In this document: positions 26,895-36,341 of the stretch, piece by piece | Numbering within the stretch: position 1 is the first letter of the stretch | Layout of the letters: every line of letters begins with the position of its first letter | The notes under the pieces: model-generated | What the model saw: only the letters and a program-made list of their open reading frames with translations | Told to the model about the DNA's origin: nothing | Databases searched by the model: none | NCBI RefSeq assembly: GCF_004795735.1 | Contig: NZ_CP039247.1 | Location: 2,294,001-2,358,000, forward strand | DNA: 64,000 nucleotides | DNA from: Corynebacterium endometrii | Lineage (GTDB): Bacteria > Actinomycetota > Actinomycetes > Mycobacteriales > Mycobacteriaceae | Direction of reading: 5' to 3' | Translations under genes and position numbers: made by a program

Positions 26895-28451
26895 TTACAG
26901 AGGCGAGATGTTGTGCTTCTTAGGCAGATCCCGCACGTCTTTAGTCTCTAGCTGACGCAGCGCGCGTCGCAGGGCCAAGCGGGACTCGTTAGGCTCAATC
27001 ATCGCGTCCAGGTAGCCACGCTCGGCGGCGACGTACGGGGAGGTCATGGTCTCATCGTAGAAATCCATGAACATCTTTTTGGTCATCGCGCGGGCCTCTG
27101 GTGTCTCGGCGGCGTCCAGCTGCTTGCCCGCGATCATGACCACCGCGGCCGCGGATCCCATCACGGCGATCTGCGCGGTTGGCCACGCAAAGTTAATATC
27201 ACCCGTCAGGTTCTTAGAACCCATCACCGCGTACGCGCCGCCGTAGGCCTTGCGCACGATGAGCGAGATCTTCGGCACGGTCGCTTCCACCACGGCAAAC
27301 GCGAACTTGGCGCCTCGGTGGATTAGGCCCGCCTTCTCCTGGTCCACGCCCGGTAGGTAGCCCGGGGTATCCACGACGAAGATAAGCGGGATGTTGTATG
27401 CGTCGCAGATGCGGATAAATCGGGCGCCTTTATCGGCGGCGTCGGCGTCGATGCAGCCCGCCAGGTGCATAGGGTTATTGGCTACGAAACCCACGGTCTT
27501 GCCGTCAATCCGGCCGAACGCGGTGATCATGTTGGGAGCGTAGTTTTCCTGCAGCTCGATGAGCTCATCATCGTCACCCAGCTGTGCCAGTAGCTCCAGC
27601 ATGTCGTAGCCAGCGTTGGAATCATCCGGCATGAACTCGTTGAGCTCTTCCGCCTCGGAGACCTCTTCGTCCGTAGGCGCCTCGAAGACCGGCGCCGGGT
27701 CGAAGCAGGTCAGCGGCAGGTGGTCCAGCAGGTCACGGACGAGATCGAAGGCCTCATCCTCGGAGCCAACCAACGCTGAGACGTTGCCGTTGAGCTCCTG
27801 CTGACGCGCGGAGCCCAGCTCCGCGGAGGTCACGTCCTCGCCGGTGACCTCCCGGATGACGTTGGGGCCGGTGACGTACATTTCCGCCTCGCCGTCCACG
27901 GCGATGACGAAGTCCGTGGTAACCGGCGCGTAGACCGCGCCGCCCGCGCACTTGCCCAGCATGATGGAAATCTGCGGGCTGCGGCCGGACAGCGGCAGCT
28001 GCCGGCGGGAAATCTCGGAGTAGATCGCCAGGGACGTCACGGCGTCCTGGATGCGCGCGCCGCCGGAATCCTGAATGCCGATGACCGGGCAGCCAATCTT
28101 GATGGCCATTTCCATCACGTTGACCACCTTCTGGCCAAAGGACACGCCCACGGAACCGCCGTAGACGGTCTTGTCATGCGCGTAGATGCAGACCGGGCGG
28201 CCGCTGATGCGCCCGTAGCCGGTGACCACGCCGTCCGAGTAGATTGCGTCCTTGTCGCCGGGGGTCTTGGCCAGCGCACCGGTTTCCACGAAGGAACCCT
28301 CATCAAGCAGTTCGTTGATGCGCTGGCGCGGCGTGGTGCGGCCGGCTTCATCACGGCGTGCGCGGGAGCGCTCGCTGCCCGGGTCCTGCGCCTTGTCCAG
28401 GCGTTCGCGCAGGTCAGCTAGTTTCTCGGCCGTAGTCGCGCGCTTAGTCAC
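26895..28451 (-). CDS. accD3: Acyl-CoA carboxylase beta (carboxyltransferase) subunit for mycolate synthesis
   Basis: A 518-residue biotin-dependent carboxyltransferase. GSVGVSFGQKVVNVMEMAIK and IGIQDSGGARIQDAV (oxyanion/acyl-CoA pocket) and the C-terminal GGAYAVMGSKNLTGDINFAW block are typical of AccD/PccB. Next to pks13 it corresponds to AccD3 of C. glutamicum and AccD4 of M. tuberculosis, which carboxylate the long acyl-CoA alpha-branch precursor used by Pks13. The start is GTG at 28451, overlapping the pks13 stop (GTGACTAA); a TTG one codon upstream is less well spaced from GGAG. Symbol by homology and position. Confidence 0.93.
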   Translation of the reverse strand: MTKRATTAEKLADLRERLDKAQDPGSERSRARRDEAGRTTPRQRINELLDEGSFVETGALAKTPGDKDAIYSDGVVTGYGRISGRPVCIYAHDKTVYGGSVGVSFGQKVVNVMEMAIKIGCPVIGIQDSGGARIQDAVTSLAIYSEISRRQLPLSGRSPQISIMLGKCAGGAVYAPVTTDFVIAVDGEAEMYVTGPNVIREVTGEDVTSAELGSARQQELNGNVSALVGSEDEAFDLVRDLLDHLPLTCFDPAPVFEAPTDEEVSEAEELNEFMPDDSNAGYDMLELLAQLGDDDELIELQENYAPNMITAFGRIDGKTVGFVANNPMHLAGCIDADAADKGARFIRICDAYNIPLIFVVDTPGYLPGVDQEKAGLIHRGAKFAFAVVEATVPKISLIVRKAYGGAYAVMGSKNLTGDINFAWPTAQIAVMGSAAAVVMIAGKQLDAAETPEARAMTKKMFMDFYDETMTSPYVAAERGYLDAMIEPNESRLALRRALRQLETKDVRDLPKKHNISPL

Positions 28452-31400
28452 CAATCTTCTCCTCGATCCATTCGGTTATGTGCTTGCCCACGATGCCAAT
28501 GGCCGGTTCGTCCGGAACGGCCAAGTGGTCACCCTGCAGCTGCACAATTTCCAGATCTTCCACGATAGCGCCCCAGCCGCCGTCCGGATCAATCTCCGCG
28601 TAGCGAGGCTCTAGCTCAATCGCGCCGTCATGCATGCGCTCCGCGCGGAACAGCAAGACGGGCAGGCCCAGGCCGGCCCAGCGCTCGAAGGAGAGCTTGC
28701 CCAGGATTTGGTTGTCCACGAAGGAGGCACGCTGGTGCTCCAGCACGCCCGCGGAGAGGCCATGCTCGGAGGCATCCGTGGTGGCCAGGAAGGTGGCCAG
28801 CATGTCCATGAGGGCGTCCTCGCCGGCGGTTTCCAGCAACTCGTAGGGGACGGGGAAGTCAAGGCCGTAGGTTTTCTTGGCGAACGCCGCGTAGCGCTCC
28901 CAGCGGGCCTTGGTTTCCTCCAGCGTGTCCGGCGCCGGGTCGGATGGCTGCGTGGTGTCCAGCAGCGCGATGAACGCCACCTCTACCGAGTCCTCCCCGC
29001 TTAACGCGCGAGCTTTTAGCTCGTGCGCCACCTCGTAGGCCAGGGCGCCGCCGAAGGACCAACCGCCCAGGACTACCTTGCGGCCGCGGGCGTAGGTGAT
29101 GATGTCATCCACATACGCCTTGGCGCGCTCCTCCAGCTGGCCCTCGATGCGCTCAACGCCGTAGACCGCCACGTTTTCCGGGAGGCGGCGCATCAGCGGT
29201 TGGTAGACCACGGTGGTGCCGCCGGCGGGGTGGAACATGAACACGGCGGGGCCGTCCGCCTCGCGCAGGACGCGGATGTTGCCCTCAACCTCGGTTTCTA
29301 GGCCCTCGCGGACCAGGTCAGCCAGGGGCTCCAAGGTCTCCGCGCCCTTGACCTGCTCGGCGGATACCTCGATGCCGGCGCGCTCGGTGAGGCGCTCGGC
29401 GATCTGGGCCGCGGTCTCATCCGAGATTTCCGGCAGCGGGCTGGTTACCCCGCGCGCCGCCTTGCCCGTGAACGTGGCCCAGGTGCCAAAGACCATGCGC
29501 TCCGAGGCATCGCGCGGGGCCACTCCGACGCCGGTTCCCTCGCCTGCCGGCTCCACCCCGCCGGAGACGGCATCGACGGCTGGGGCCTCCGCCACGGGCT
29601 CCGGGTCGCTGGTGACGGGGTTGCCCGCCTGGACTCCCGCGACGGCCTCCTCGACCATGGTGATGACGTCCGCCAGGGACGCATCGCGCAGGGCTTGGAC
29701 CTGAAGCGGCGGGATTTGGAAGTCATTTTCCACGCGGTTTTTAATGCGCATACCCATCAGGGAATCCAGGCCCAGGTCGATAAGCGGGAGTTCCCTCGGC
29801 AGGTCGGAGGCGTCATAGCCCATGGACTCGGACACGATGAGGGACAGGCGCTCTTCCACGGTCTCCTCTTCGGGGTTCCACCGCACCGCCTCTACGCCAT
29901 CGTCGACAAAGGACGCGGGCCGCTTAGACTCGTTGACCTCGGCCACGCCAGGCAGCGACGCCGGCGCCCCGCCCAGGTCGAGGGTGGAGGCAAAGCCCTC
30001 GGCGACGAGGGTGGACACGCCGCCCTCGACGGAATAGACCGCCACGGACAGGCCACCCAGGGACTTCTTGACCAGCGTGGTGACCTCGCCGGCGGCGGGA
30101 AGGTGCCCGGGCTCCTCGGTGACCACTACCTGCGCCTCCGGATTGACGGCGGCCGCGGCGGACTCGATGAGGGCCAGCGCGGACGGCGCCTGGTCGGCAT
30201 TCGTCGAGAAGGCGACGGTGGCATCCGGGAGGGTGACGCGGGCGCCGGGCAGGCCGGTAACGCCGCCGGATGGGCGGGCCGAGGTCCAGTAACGCTGGCG
30301 CTTGAACGCGGTGCCGGGCACGTCAAGCTGCTTTCCTGCGGCGCCGGCGGGCGCCGTGCCGAAGACGGCGGTGTAATCCACGGGCTGGCCGCCGACGTAG
30401 AGCTTGGCCAGAAGATCCAGGATGGACTCGGTGGGATCTACCTTGCGCTTGAGCACGTAGAGCAGCTGGGCATCGGCCTTACCCACGCTAAACGCGGTGT
30501 TCATCATGCCCATGAGCGCAACCGGATTAGGGGAGATTTCCACCAGCTGGGTGTGGCCGGCCGCGAACGCCTGCTCGGTGGCGTCCTGGAAGTAGACGGC
30601 CTGGCGGGTCATCCGCAGCCAGTACTCATCCGTGTGCACGGTAGCGCCCGGGCGGTGGACCGTGGCGCGGTCCACGGAGCTAAACAGCGGCGTGTGGATT
30701 GGGTGGGCGTCAATCCCGGCGATTTCCGCGTGGAGCTCGCCCATGAATGGCTCCACCGCCGAGGTGTGGCCGGCGCCCTTCACGTTAAGCGCGCGGGCGA
30801 ACTTGCCCTCACCCTCGAGCTTGGCCACCAGATCCAAGACCTCTTGGCGCGGGCCGCCCACAGTGGTCATGCCGGGGCCGGCGTAAACGGCGGGCTCGAT
30901 GTTGCCCTCGAGCGCGAGGATGTCATCCGCGGTCATCTCGACCACGGCCATGGCGCCCTGGGTCTCCTCGGTCAGGGAGGCCTCACCCTCGCCCATGAGG
31001 CGGGCGCGGTGGCAGGCGATGAGCATGGCGTCATCGGCGGTCAGGCCGCCACAGGCGTACGCCGCGCCGATTTCACCCATGGACATGCCCATCACGCCCG
31101 CCGGGCGCACGCCGAAGCTGGCCAGCAGGTCCGTCAGCGCAATCTGGATCGCGGTGATGGCCACCTGGGCGGTCTCGGTGTTGTAGGTCTGCTCATCGTC
31201 GTTGACGATGTCCAGGACCGACCAGCCGGACTCGAAGTCCACAATCTGGTCCAGCTCTTCCAGCCGGGCCCTAAACGCTGGGGATAGCTCGATTAAGTCC
31301 TTGGCCATCTTGCGGTGCTGGGAGCCAAAGCCGGAGTACACAAACACGGGTCCGGTGGGGTTTGGCGCGTCGGCCGCGGCGACGCCGATGGACACCTTGC

Positions 31401-33213
31401 CCTCGGCGACCTGGCGCAGGCGCTTGACGGCCTCCTCGGTATTCGAAGCCGTGATGACGGCGCGCGAGCGGCCGTGGTTGCGGCCGGCCAATGTGCGGGC
31501 TACGGCCAGCAAGTCAGGGTTGTGCTGCTCCAGGTAATCCGCCAGGTCCGCGGCCGCCTGCCTGCGGCGCGACGGCAGGAGTCCGGAGACGGGGAGGGCC
31601 ACGGGGCCGTCGGTGGCCACCTGCGGCTGGCTTACCGCCGGGGTGCCGGTGTATTCCTCCAGCACGATGTGGGCATTCGTGCCGCCGAAGCCGAAGCCGG
31701 AGACGCCGGCAATCTTATGCCCCGAATACTCCGGCCACTCGCGGGGATCCTCGACGACCTCCAGGTGCTCCGCGTCAAAATCGATGTAGCGGTTTGGCTC
31801 GGTGAAGTTGATGGACGGAGGCAGGGTGTTGTTGCGGATGGACTCGATGACCTTGATCAGGCCCACCACTCCCGCGGCGGATTCGGAGTGGCCAATGTTG
31901 GACTTCGCCGATCCCAGCAGGGTTGGGTTCTCGTTGCTGCGGCCGGCGCCCAGGACCTGCCCCAGCGCCGTGGCCTCGATGGGATCACCCAGGATGGTGC
32001 CGGTGCCGTGGGCCTCCACGTAATCCACCTGGGTTGGGTCGATGCCCGCGTCCGCGTACGCGCGCTCAAGTACGTCTACCTGCGCGTCGGGGTTGGGGGC
32101 GGTTAAGCCATTGGAGTGGCCGTCCGAGTTCGTGGCGGAGCCCTTGATGACGGCGAGGATGTTGTCCCCGTCCGCCTCGGCATCGTCGAGGCGCTTGAGG
32201 ACTACTACGCCGGCGGCATCGGAGCGGACGAAGCCGTCGGCGTCGTCGGAAAAGGCGTGGATGCAGCCCGTTGGGCTAATCACGCCCAGCTCGCCGAAGG
32301 CGGTGGAGACGAACGGGCTGGCCAGGATGTTCACGCCGCCGGCGATGGCCACATCAGCCTCGCCGCCGCGCAGCCCGCGGACCGCATGGTGGACGGAGAC
32401 GAGGGAGGAAGAACAGGCGGTATCCACGTTCATGGACGGGCCGCGGAAGTCAAAGGCGTAGGACACGCGGTTGGGGATGACCGCCGAAGACGTGCCGGTC
32501 AGGGCGTACGGATGCGCCTCGGACGGATCGGCGCTAATGAGCATGCCGTAGTCATTGTTAGAGCTGCCCAGGTACACGCCGGTAGAGGTGCCGCGGAGCT
32601 CATTGGCGGGGATGCCCGCGTCCTCGAGAGCCTCCCAGGTCAGCTCCAGCATGATGCGCTGCTGCGGATCCATGTTGGTGGCCTCGACCGGGGACAGGCC
32701 AAAGAACTCGGCGTCGAAGCTGGAAATATCATCCAGGTAGCCGCCCTTGAGGTTTTGCTCCGCCATCTTCTGGCTCATGACCGGGTCGCCGGAATACTCT
32801 CCCCAGCGGCCCTCGGGCAGCTCACCCGTGGCGCCGCGGCCCTCGACCAGCATGTTCCAGAACTCACGGGTGTTGTTCGCTCCCGGGAAGCGGCCAGCCA
32901 TGCCCACGATGGCGATGTCCGCATGCCCCTCGGCCGGCGCGGTGGCCCGGCGCGGGCTGCGCTGCGGCCGTGCGGATTCAGAGCCGTTAATCAGGTGGTC
33001 CGCCAGCTGCGCGATGGTGGGATGCTCATAGGCGACGGTGGCGTCCAGGCGGCGGCCCAGCAGGGTCTCCAGCTCGCCGGACAAGACCACGGCGTCGCGG
33101 GAGGACAGGCCAAAGTTCTCCAACGGCTTGGTATCCGTAATTTCCTCTGCGTCAACCCCAGTAGTCTCAGCTACCCAGTTGCGCAGCCAGCCGCGTAGTT
33201 CTTCTACGGTCAT
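28444..33213 (-). CDS. pks13: Polyketide synthase Pks13, mycolic acid condensase
   Basis: A 1589-residue type I PKS. Domains in order: ACP with FGLSSRDAV (Ser38), ketosynthase with VDTACSSSL (Cys267), HGTGTILGDPIEA and KSNIGHSESAAG, acyltransferase with GMSMGE (Ser711), second ACP with LGLDSLMGM (Ser1151), and thioesterase with GGWSFGG (Ser1386). This N-ACP-KS-AT-ACP-TE order is diagnostic of Pks13, which condenses a FadD32-activated meromycolyl/fatty chain with a carboxylated acyl chain and transfers the product to trehalose. An upstream in-frame extension to 33318 exists; the ATG at 33213 matches homologues. A 234-bp gap to fadD32 allows its own promoter. Confidence 0.97.
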   Translation of the reverse strand: MTVEELRGWLRNWVAETTGVDAEEITDTKPLENFGLSSRDAVVLSGELETLLGRRLDATVAYEHPTIAQLADHLINGSESARPQRSPRRATAPAEGHADIAIVGMAGRFPGANNTREFWNMLVEGRGATGELPEGRWGEYSGDPVMSQKMAEQNLKGGYLDDISSFDAEFFGLSPVEATNMDPQQRIMLELTWEALEDAGIPANELRGTSTGVYLGSSNNDYGMLISADPSEAHPYALTGTSSAVIPNRVSYAFDFRGPSMNVDTACSSSLVSVHHAVRGLRGGEADVAIAGGVNILASPFVSTAFGELGVISPTGCIHAFSDDADGFVRSDAAGVVVLKRLDDAEADGDNILAVIKGSATNSDGHSNGLTAPNPDAQVDVLERAYADAGIDPTQVDYVEAHGTGTILGDPIEATALGQVLGAGRSNENPTLLGSAKSNIGHSESAAGVVGLIKVIESIRNNTLPPSINFTEPNRYIDFDAEHLEVVEDPREWPEYSGHKIAGVSGFGFGGTNAHIVLEEYTGTPAVSQPQVATDGPVALPVSGLLPSRRRQAAADLADYLEQHNPDLLAVARTLAGRNHGRSRAVITASNTEEAVKRLRQVAEGKVSIGVAAADAPNPTGPVFVYSGFGSQHRKMAKDLIELSPAFRARLEELDQIVDFESGWSVLDIVNDDEQTYNTETAQVAITAIQIALTDLLASFGVRPAGVMGMSMGEIGAAYACGGLTADDAMLIACHRARLMGEGEASLTEETQGAMAVVEMTADDILALEGNIEPAVYAGPGMTTVGGPRQEVLDLVAKLEGEGKFARALNVKGAGHTSAVEPFMGELHAEIAGIDAHPIHTPLFSSVDRATVHRPGATVHTDEYWLRMTRQAVYFQDATEQAFAAGHTQLVEISPNPVALMGMMNTAFSVGKADAQLLYVLKRKVDPTESILDLLAKLYVGGQPVDYTAVFGTAPAGAAGKQLDVPGTAFKRQRYWTSARPSGGVTGLPGARVTLPDATVAFSTNADQAPSALALIESAAAAVNPEAQVVVTEEPGHLPAAGEVTTLVKKSLGGLSVAVYSVEGGVSTLVAEGFASTLDLGGAPASLPGVAEVNESKRPASFVDDGVEAVRWNPEEETVEERLSLIVSESMGYDASDLPRELPLIDLGLDSLMGMRIKNRVENDFQIPPLQVQALRDASLADVITMVEEAVAGVQAGNPVTSDPEPVAEAPAVDAVSGGVEPAGEGTGVGVAPRDASERMVFGTWATFTGKAARGVTSPLPEISDETAAQIAERLTERAGIEVSAEQVKGAETLEPLADLVREGLETEVEGNIRVLREADGPAVFMFHPAGGTTVVYQPLMRRLPENVAVYGVERIEGQLEERAKAYVDDIITYARGRKVVLGGWSFGGALAYEVAHELKARALSGEDSVEVAFIALLDTTQPSDPAPDTLEETKARWERYAAFAKKTYGLDFPVPYELLETAGEDALMDMLATFLATTDASEHGLSAGVLEHQRASFVDNQILGKLSFERWAGLGLPVLLFRAERMHDGAIELEPRYAEIDPDGGWGAIVEDLEIVQLQGDHLAVPDEPAIGIVGKHITEWIEEKIGD

Positions 33214-33447
33214 CAAAAAATCAGGTCCTTTTGTGTTGGTTGTGCAACCGGCTTGCCGCTTACCGCGCCGGTGCGTCCACCGACGGGGTACAGGCAGCGA
33301 CAAGCCCATCACAGACATATCGTCTCATTGTCTCACCTTGTTACAGATGTCACTTGGTGTGACACTCGAGGTAAGCCGTGCGGTGTCCGTGATGGGCTGG
33401 TCGAAGGTTAGCTCGTGGTCTCAGGGGCCTTAGTGGCCTTAGGGGCC
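33214..33447. promoter_or_regulatory. fadD32-pks13 intergenic region with operator-like repeats
   Basis: It contains a 17-bp palindrome TGTCAC TTGGT GTGACA (33348-33364), overlapped by a direct repeat GTTACA gat GTCACT with a 9-bp period (33340 and 33349). The right end carries in-frame tandem stop codons of fadD32. A pks13 promoter or regulator site is plausible. An MtrA-like protein is one candidate by the repeat form; this is inference. Confidence 0.45.
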
Positions 33448-35301
33448 TTAGCCCTCGAGGAAGGCCTTCTTCGCGATGCGGCGGGCAATCTTGCCCGAGG
33501 AGGAACGGGAAATGCCGTGCGGCTCGAGGAACGCGATGGTATCCGGGGTCACGCCGTGGTTCTTGGTCACGGCCGCGCGGATGGCTTCCTCGGCGGCGCC
33601 GTCACCGGAAGCGTCGGCGTTATCAGCGCGCTCGACAAGCAGGATGAGCTTCTCCGTGTTGTCACCCTCAACGGAGAATGCGGCAACGGAATCCGGGCGG
33701 ACGTGCTGGGATGCGCCCATGACGGTGCCCTCAATGTCCTGCGGGTAGTGATTGCGGCCGGCAATGACAATCAGGTCCTTGAGGCGGCCGGTGATATACA
33801 GGTGGCCGTCGATGATGGTGCCCAGGTCGCCGGTGGCCATCCAATTGTTGGCCTCGGGGGCACCGTCCACGCGGGAGCCCTCCGCCAGGCGCTCGCCCAG
33901 GGCATTGCGGAAGGTGTCCGCGGTTTCATTCTCGCGGCCCAGGTATCCCTGGGCCATGTTGTCTCCGTAGACCCAGATGTCACCGATATGGCCATCGGGC
34001 AGCTCCGCCTTGGTCTCCGGGTCCACGATGGTCATCCACTGCGGCCTGACCACCTGGCCGTTGGAGGCGAAAGGAACGGAAGACTCAGACTTGTCCACGA
34101 TGACGGCGCGGCCTTCAGCCAGCGCCTCGCGGTCGAAGTGGGAAATCAGCGGGCGGTCCGGGGTTTGAGGGGTGGCAACCAGCAGCGACGCCTCGGCCAG
34201 GCCGTAGGACGGGCGGACCGCCTCCGAGCGCAGGCCGTGCTTGGAGAAGGTCTCCACGAAGTTATTGACCGCGGACTCGGTCACCGGCTCCGAACCGACG
34301 ATGATTCCATCAACCTTGGACAGATCCATATCTTCGCCCTCGGCCGGCTGGCCGTAGCGCACGGCAAGCTCCAGCGCGAAGTTCGGCACCACGGTGTAGA
34401 CGCCGCCGAGTTGTTCGTCCTGCGGATTCTTGTTCAGTTGATCCAGCCAGCGCTTCGGCTGCTGAATGAAGTCACGGGGCGCCATCAAATCGATAGGCAG
34501 GCCCAGGATGAGAACGAACGCGGCCAGGATGATGCCCATATCGTGATGCAGCGGCAGCCAGGAGACCAGGCGCATCGGCACTTTCAAATCGGCAGCACGG
34601 AAAATCTGCAGCACGTTAGTGAGGATCGACCTGTTGGTCAGCACCACGCCCGCGGGGGTGCGGGTGGAGCCGGAGGTGTACTGCAGGAAGGCCACCTGGT
34701 CGATCGGCATGGTGGTGGACGTTGCCGCCATCTGCTGTCCGGCCAGCGTGGCGGACGGATTCTGGTAGGAGGCCGCCAGGGAATCCGGCAGGGAGTCGAC
34801 GGCCAGCACGCGTGGGCGCTCGCGGGAAGGGACGTTAGCGAAGAACTTGCGCACGGCGCCCGCGGACGAGGTGTTCGTCAGGACGATCCGTGGATTCGCG
34901 TCATCGAAAACCGCCTTGAGGTGGTCCGCATGCCCCGGCTCGTTGGGGTCATAGAGAGGGACCGGCACCATGCCGGCGTACAGGGCACCCAAAAAGGCGA
35001 AGACGTACTCCGGCGAGTTGCCGGCCAGGATGGCGCAGCGGTCCCCGATGGTGCCCACTTGCTGCAGGCGCGCGGCCACGGCCTTGATGCGGGTGTTGAT
35101 CTCCTGGCGGGTGTAATCAACGGCCTTGCCCTCGCGGGACTCGGAGAAATCCCAGAAACGCATGCACCTGCGGTCCCCGCCTCCGGTTTGCAGATCGCCT
35201 TGGTACATCAATTCGGATAGGCCGGCCAGCGAAAGCTGCGGCGCCAGGGTGATTTCGCCCTTCTCGTTGAAGAACTGGCTCATTGCGGCATGCAGATCCA
35301 T
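33448..35301 (-). CDS. fadD32: Long-chain fatty acid-AMP ligase FadD32
   Basis: A 617-residue adenylate-forming fatty-acyl-AMP ligase. The ATP-binding motif QYTSGSTRTPAGVVLTN is near residue 205, and PSYGLAEASLLVATPQ and the C-terminal GRLKDLIVIAGRNHYPQDIE are FAAL motifs. It activates a fatty/meromycolic acid as acyl-AMP and loads it on the N-terminal ACP of Pks13. The start ATG has GAGGAG 6 nt upstream. Located directly upstream of pks13 on the same strand, as in all mycolate-producing bacteria. Its stop is followed by three further in-frame stops at 9-nt intervals. Confidence 0.97.
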   Translation of the reverse strand: MDLHAAMSQFFNEKGEITLAPQLSLAGLSELMYQGDLQTGGGDRRCMRFWDFSESREGKAVDYTRQEINTRIKAVAARLQQVGTIGDRCAILAGNSPEYVFAFLGALYAGMVPVPLYDPNEPGHADHLKAVFDDANPRIVLTNTSSAGAVRKFFANVPSRERPRVLAVDSLPDSLAASYQNPSATLAGQQMAATSTTMPIDQVAFLQYTSGSTRTPAGVVLTNRSILTNVLQIFRAADLKVPMRLVSWLPLHHDMGIILAAFVLILGLPIDLMAPRDFIQQPKRWLDQLNKNPQDEQLGGVYTVVPNFALELAVRYGQPAEGEDMDLSKVDGIIVGSEPVTESAVNNFVETFSKHGLRSEAVRPSYGLAEASLLVATPQTPDRPLISHFDREALAEGRAVIVDKSESSVPFASNGQVVRPQWMTIVDPETKAELPDGHIGDIWVYGDNMAQGYLGRENETADTFRNALGERLAEGSRVDGAPEANNWMATGDLGTIIDGHLYITGRLKDLIVIAGRNHYPQDIEGTVMGASQHVRPDSVAAFSVEGDNTEKLILLVERADNADASGDGAAEEAIRAAVTKNHGVTPDTIAFLEPHGISRSSSGKIARRIAKKAFLEG

Positions 35302-35388
35302 CGAGATCTCCTCACGGGTTCGTGTACGAAAGTAGTTTTATTTTGACTTTAAAAATATCAGACGCGGAGCCGTTTGTGTTACATCCCA

Positions 35389-36321
35389 CTACACGAGCGG
35401 ATCGATGATCCCCTTCGCCCAATCCACCATCCACTTGTCCGCGGTGGTGCCCGGGATGACGTTTTGGTTATAGGCATACATCGCGTGCACACCGTTGGCG
35501 TCGATCAGTGCCAGTGCGCGGTCCAAGCCGCTGCGGACGTTGAGGGGGGCGTCGCAGATGGCGTCGTCGGGCGCGCAAATCTGCCAGGTGCGGTCACTCA
35601 AGGTGCCGAAGCCCCCGGCACGCGGCCCGCGCATGGTGGCGCCGGGAACCACAGGCTGCACCAGCGCGCTGATGGGCTCCAGCGCAATCTCCGCGCCGGT
35701 GCCGCCCAGCTCGACGCCCGGGTTGATGCCCTCGCCGTTTTTGCGGCGACCGTCAGCCACCAACGCCACGCCGGCCACCGACTCGGCGGGCACAACCCCG
35801 TTACCGGAGCCAATCCGGTTCGCCACGTCACCGGCAATCACGGCGCCCTGGCTGAAACCACCGATGATGAACTTGGTCTGCGGGCAATCGGCGTGCGTTT
35901 GCTGCAGCTCCTGCTCGAGGCGGGCTAGGCCCTCATTGCGCGAATCGTCGTAGGTCATCTCCTCTTTCGAGTTGATGTTCTGGAATTGCGCGGTGTACGG
36001 CAGGGTCCACACCTTCACGTCTTCGGGCGCGTACGCCTCTTTCAGCGGATTCGAGATAGACAGCATGAATGACCGCGGATTAGCCGTGGGGTTGAGTGGA
36101 TCATCATCGGCGGCGGACTCCCACGTGCCGGGCGCGGAGATGAACTCCACGGCCGGGCACCAGTCCGGTTGCACGGGTTGCGGCGCCGCTTCGTTGCTCG
36201 GGCCGGTATTGCCGCCCGTGCCTGGGGTTTTAGAGGTAGTGGACTGGAAATACTGGACTGCGCCAGCGCCAATAATGACCACTACGATGATTGCCGCGAG
36301 GGCGGTTAGAACTTTCCTCAT
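35389..36321 (-). CDS. Cutinase-family serine hydrolase, Rv3802c-like, membrane anchored
   Basis: A 310-residue protein with an N-terminal membrane anchor (VLTALAAIIVVVIIGAGAV) and a linker, then an alpha/beta-hydrolase cutinase domain. GGFSQGA contains Ser157 as the nucleophile; DWCPAVEFISAPGT is the typical start and cysteine pairs are present. Its M. tuberculosis counterpart Rv3802c is an essential phospholipase/thioesterase linked to mycomembrane lipid homeostasis, and always sits beside fadD32. Function here is assigned by that synteny. It is the gene upstream of fadD32 on the same strand. Confidence 0.9.
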   Translation of the reverse strand: MRKVLTALAAIIVVVIIGAGAVQYFQSTTSKTPGTGGNTGPSNEAAPQPVQPDWCPAVEFISAPGTWESAADDDPLNPTANPRSFMLSISNPLKEAYAPEDVKVWTLPYTAQFQNINSKEEMTYDDSRNEGLARLEQELQQTHADCPQTKFIIGGFSQGAVIAGDVANRIGSGNGVVPAESVAGVALVADGRRKNGEGINPGVELGGTGAEIALEPISALVQPVVPGATMRGPRAGGFGTLSDRTWQICAPDDAICDAPLNVRSGLDRALALIDANGVHAMYAYNQNVIPGTTADKWMVDWAKGIIDPLV

Positions 36322-36341
36322 GTGGGTTAGAGTACCCGCCC

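Noticed and set aside
29695..31287. 530-codon frame antisense to pks13
   Set aside because: Shadow of the Pks13 acyltransferase region; all PKS motifs are on the minus strand.
33415..35220. 601-codon frame antisense to fadD32
   Set aside because: Composition is His/Gly/Arg rich with no fold; the minus strand carries a clear FAAL enzyme.
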